From Halomonas halmophila (GTDB taxonomy: Bacteria > Pseudomonadota > Gammaproteobacteria > Pseudomonadales > Halomonadaceae), in assembly GCF_006540005.1 (NCBI RefSeq), contig NZ_BJOC01000035.1:1-42961 (forward strand): a DNA stretch of 42,961 nucleotides, written 5' to 3'. The notes beneath the pieces were generated by a model. It was not told the DNA's origin, ran no database searches, and saw only the letters and a program-made list of their open reading frames with translations. The position numbers were made by a program, and so were the translations under genes. Numbering within the stretch: the stretch's first letter is position 1; every line of letters starts with the position of its first letter. Shown piece after piece: positions 41,255-42,961 of the stretch.

Positions 41255-42793
41255 ATGTTGACTCGACGTCAGGTACTGGAATTGGGGGTTCAGAGTGGTG
41301 TGGCGCTTGGTGCGACGCTGGCTGCGCCGGGCATCGTGCTGGCCGAGAAGCGCCGTCCGCTGATCACCAGCGGGTTGATGAGCGGCGATATACTCACCGA
41401 TCGGGCGATGATCTGGTCACGTGTCGACCGCCCTGCCCGCATGCTGCTGGAGGTCGCCGATAACCCGGAGTTCCGGAATGCTCGGCAACTGCGAGGTCCG
41501 GATGCCCTGCCCGTGCAGGATTTGACGGCCAGGTTGGATGTTACCGGCCTGGATGGCATGGATCGGGTGTTCTACCGAGTGCGTTTTGCCGCGCTGGGGG
41601 ATCATCGCGCGGTCAGCGAGCCGGTTACCGGTCAGCTGCGCCTGGCGCCGTCCGACAGGCGGGATGTGCGTTTTGTGTGGTCGGGGGATACTGTCGGCCA
41701 GGGCTGGGGCATCGATGAATCCCGGGGCGGCATGACCACCTATGCGACCATGCGCGAGCAGAGCCCGGACTTCTTCATCCATTCCGGCGATACGGTCTAT
41801 GCGGATGGTCCCCTGAAGGAGAGTGTCGAACTGGCCGATGGCAGCACCTGGCGCAATCTGGTGACACCGGCCAAGCGCAAGGTGGCCGAAACACTCGACG
41901 AATACCGTGGCCAGCATGCCTACAACCTGCTGGATGCCAATGTGCGTCAGCTGAATGCCGAAGTGCCCATGCTGGCCCAGTGGGATGACCACGAGACGGT
42001 CAATAACTGGTATCCCGGCGAGGTTCTCGACGACCCGCGCTACACCGAGACCAATGTCTCGCTACTCTCCGCCCGGGCACGTCGTGCCTTCCTCGAATAC
42101 ATGCCGATGCGCCAACAGCCCGATGCGCCGCAACGCATCTACCGGCGTTTCCCGTACGGGCCGGGCATAGAAGTGTTCATGCTCGATATGCGCACCTTCC
42201 GCAGCGCCAATGACGCCAACCAGCAGCCAGAGGGTGCCACCCTGCTCGGTCAGCAGCAGATCGACTGGTTGATCGACAGCCTGAAACGCTCCACTGCCAC
42301 CTGGAAGATCATCGCCTCGGACATGCCGGTTGGCCTGATGGTGGCCGATGGCGACAACGCCGAGGCGGTGGCGAACGGCGATGGCGGCCGCCCGCTGGGA
42401 CGCGAGCAGGAAATCGCCCGCCTGCTCGAGGCCATTCGCGACCACGATATCCGCAATGTGGTGTGGTTCACGGCGGATGTGCACTACACCGCGGCGCATC
42501 ACTACTCACCGGAACGAGCCGCCTTCAAGAACTTTCGGCCTTTCTGGGAATTTGTCAGCGGCCCACTGCACGCCGGCACCTTCGGCCCCAACACCCTCGA
42601 CGATACCTTCGGCCCGGAAGTCGTCTTCCAGAAGGCGCCACCCGACGGCCAGGCCAACCTTCCCCCCTCTGCCGGCTACCAGTTCTTCGGCCAGGTCGAC
42701 CTGGAAGGCGAAAGCGAAACCCTCACCGTGACGCTGAAAGACGCCGCCGGGGAAGCGTTGTTCAGGCAGGAGTTGAAGCCGGAGCGAAGCTGA
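41255..42793 (+). CDS. phoD: PhoD-type alkaline phosphatase/phosphodiesterase
   Basis: A 512-residue exported metallophosphatase. The N-terminus is a twin-arginine signal: LTRRQVLELGVQSG followed by a hydrophobic stretch ending in APGIVLAEK. An N-terminal beta domain (about 35-140) with LMSGDILTDRAMIWSRVDR is typical of PhoD. The catalytic domain has VWSGDTVGQGWG, FFIHSGDTVYADGP, AQWDDHETVNNW and WFTADVHYTAAHHY, giving the Asp/His ligands for Ca2+ and Fe3+. PhoD releases phosphate from phosphoesters and acts in the periplasm or outside. The ATG at 41255 has GGGAGA upstream; a GTG 11 codons earlier is less likely. It transcribes away from the capsule locus and seems independent of it. Confidence 0.92.
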   Translation: MLTRRQVLELGVQSGVALGATLAAPGIVLAEKRRPLITSGLMSGDILTDRAMIWSRVDRPARMLLEVADNPEFRNARQLRGPDALPVQDLTARLDVTGLDGMDRVFYRVRFAALGDHRAVSEPVTGQLRLAPSDRRDVRFVWSGDTVGQGWGIDESRGGMTTYATMREQSPDFFIHSGDTVYADGPLKESVELADGSTWRNLVTPAKRKVAETLDEYRGQHAYNLLDANVRQLNAEVPMLAQWDDHETVNNWYPGEVLDDPRYTETNVSLLSARARRAFLEYMPMRQQPDAPQRIYRRFPYGPGIEVFMLDMRTFRSANDANQQPEGATLLGQQQIDWLIDSLKRSTATWKIIASDMPVGLMVADGDNAEAVANGDGGRPLGREQEIARLLEAIRDHDIRNVVWFTADVHYTAAHHYSPERAAFKNFRPFWEFVSGPLHAGTFGPNTLDDTFGPEVVFQKAPPDGQANLPPSAGYQFFGQVDLEGESETLTVTLKDAAGEALFRQELKPERS

Positions 42794-42799
42794 GAAAGA

Positions 42800-42961
42800 G
42801 CGCGGCTGACGCCGCTCGGAAGAGGGAAGAAGGAAGAGGGAAGAAGGAAGAGGGAAGAAGGAAGAGGGAAGAAGGAAGAGGGAAGAAGGAAGAGGGAAGA
42901 AGGGAGAAGGGAGAAGGGAGAAGGGAGAAGGGAGAAGGGAGAAGGGAGAAGGGAGAAGGGA
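42800..42961 (+). repeat. Long heptanucleotide tandem repeat after phoD (continues past the window)
   Basis: A palindrome GCGGCTGACGCCGC (42802-42815) is followed by about six copies of the 14-base unit GGAAGAGGGAAGAA, which is two heptads. It changes into about eight copies of the heptad GGGAGAA up to the last base. It uses the same building blocks as the repeats in the cys block. Confidence 0.9.

Noticed and set aside
42818..42961. CRISPR-like direct repeats
   Set aside because: The units are contiguous 7- and 14-base tandem copies with no unique spacers and no cas genes.

Overview
The window reads as chromosomal DNA of a halophilic gammaproteobacterium, most likely Halomonadaceae (Halomonas-like). 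This is an inference from a GC-rich backbone, a fused CysN-CysC, KpsD/M/T/E-type capsule export genes, PhoD, a MntP gene with a manganese riboswitch, and proteins that look acidic. No ribosomal or marker gene is present to confirm it. About 38 kb, all on the minus strand (roughly 3.4 to 40.7 kb), forms one surface-polysaccharide locus. The best overall reading is an ABC-exported, sulfated capsular polysaccharide system that carries its own sulfate uptake and PAPS supply.

Layout in window coordinates. Left flank: a truncated vgrG (1-432, minus), a manganese-riboswitch-controlled mntP (937-1527, plus), a His/Asp-rich lipoprotein (minus), a small secreted acidic repeat protein (plus) and an outer-membrane beta-barrel protein (minus). 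Polysaccharide block A (3371-16457): a phytanoyl-CoA-dioxygenase-like oxygenase, two glycosyltransferase genes, five consecutive genes with sulfotransferase domains (one fused to a GT32-like domain), an RgpF-HAD fusion and a companion protein that looks like the detached C-terminal part of COG5610-type proteins. Block B (16934-24237): a 1244-residue double glycosyltransferase and the dTDP-L-rhamnose genes rfbC, rfbA, rfbD and rfbB. Block C (24340-28945): two more sulfotransferases and a second PhyH-type oxygenase, each separated by remnants of an IS30-family element, ending in a decayed hybrid IS30 copy. Block D (28953-34159): capsule export genes kpsE, kpsT, kpsM and kpsD plus a small lipoprotein. 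Block E (34266-40724): cysNC, a four-helix-bundle protein, cysD, cysQ and an SLC13-type permease. Right flank: a divergent phoD (41255-42793) and a long heptanucleotide repeat tract running off the window.

How the genes fit together (inference from family knowledge): the SLC13 permease imports sulfate. CysD and CysNC make APS and then PAPS. Seven sulfotransferase domains could transfer sulfuryl groups to the growing polysaccharide. CysQ removes the PAP by-product. Rhamnose donors come from RfbABCD, and the glycosyltransferases assemble the chain. KpsM/T/E/D export it. An exact match to the ops element (the RfaH recruitment site, GGCGGTAGCGTG) sits just upstream of the permease gene on the coding strand. 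This suggests that the sulfate-supply genes head one long antitermination-dependent transcription unit running into the capsule genes. No kpsC/kpsS Kdo-linker genes are visible in the window.

Notable structure outside genes: the intergenic spaces of the cys block are filled with a family of composite repeats made of heptanucleotide purine arms, short GC-rich palindromes, a shared central core and a pyrimidine arm. The sulfotransferase blocks are visibly richer in A+T than the cys, kps and flanking genes, which points to horizontal acquisition.
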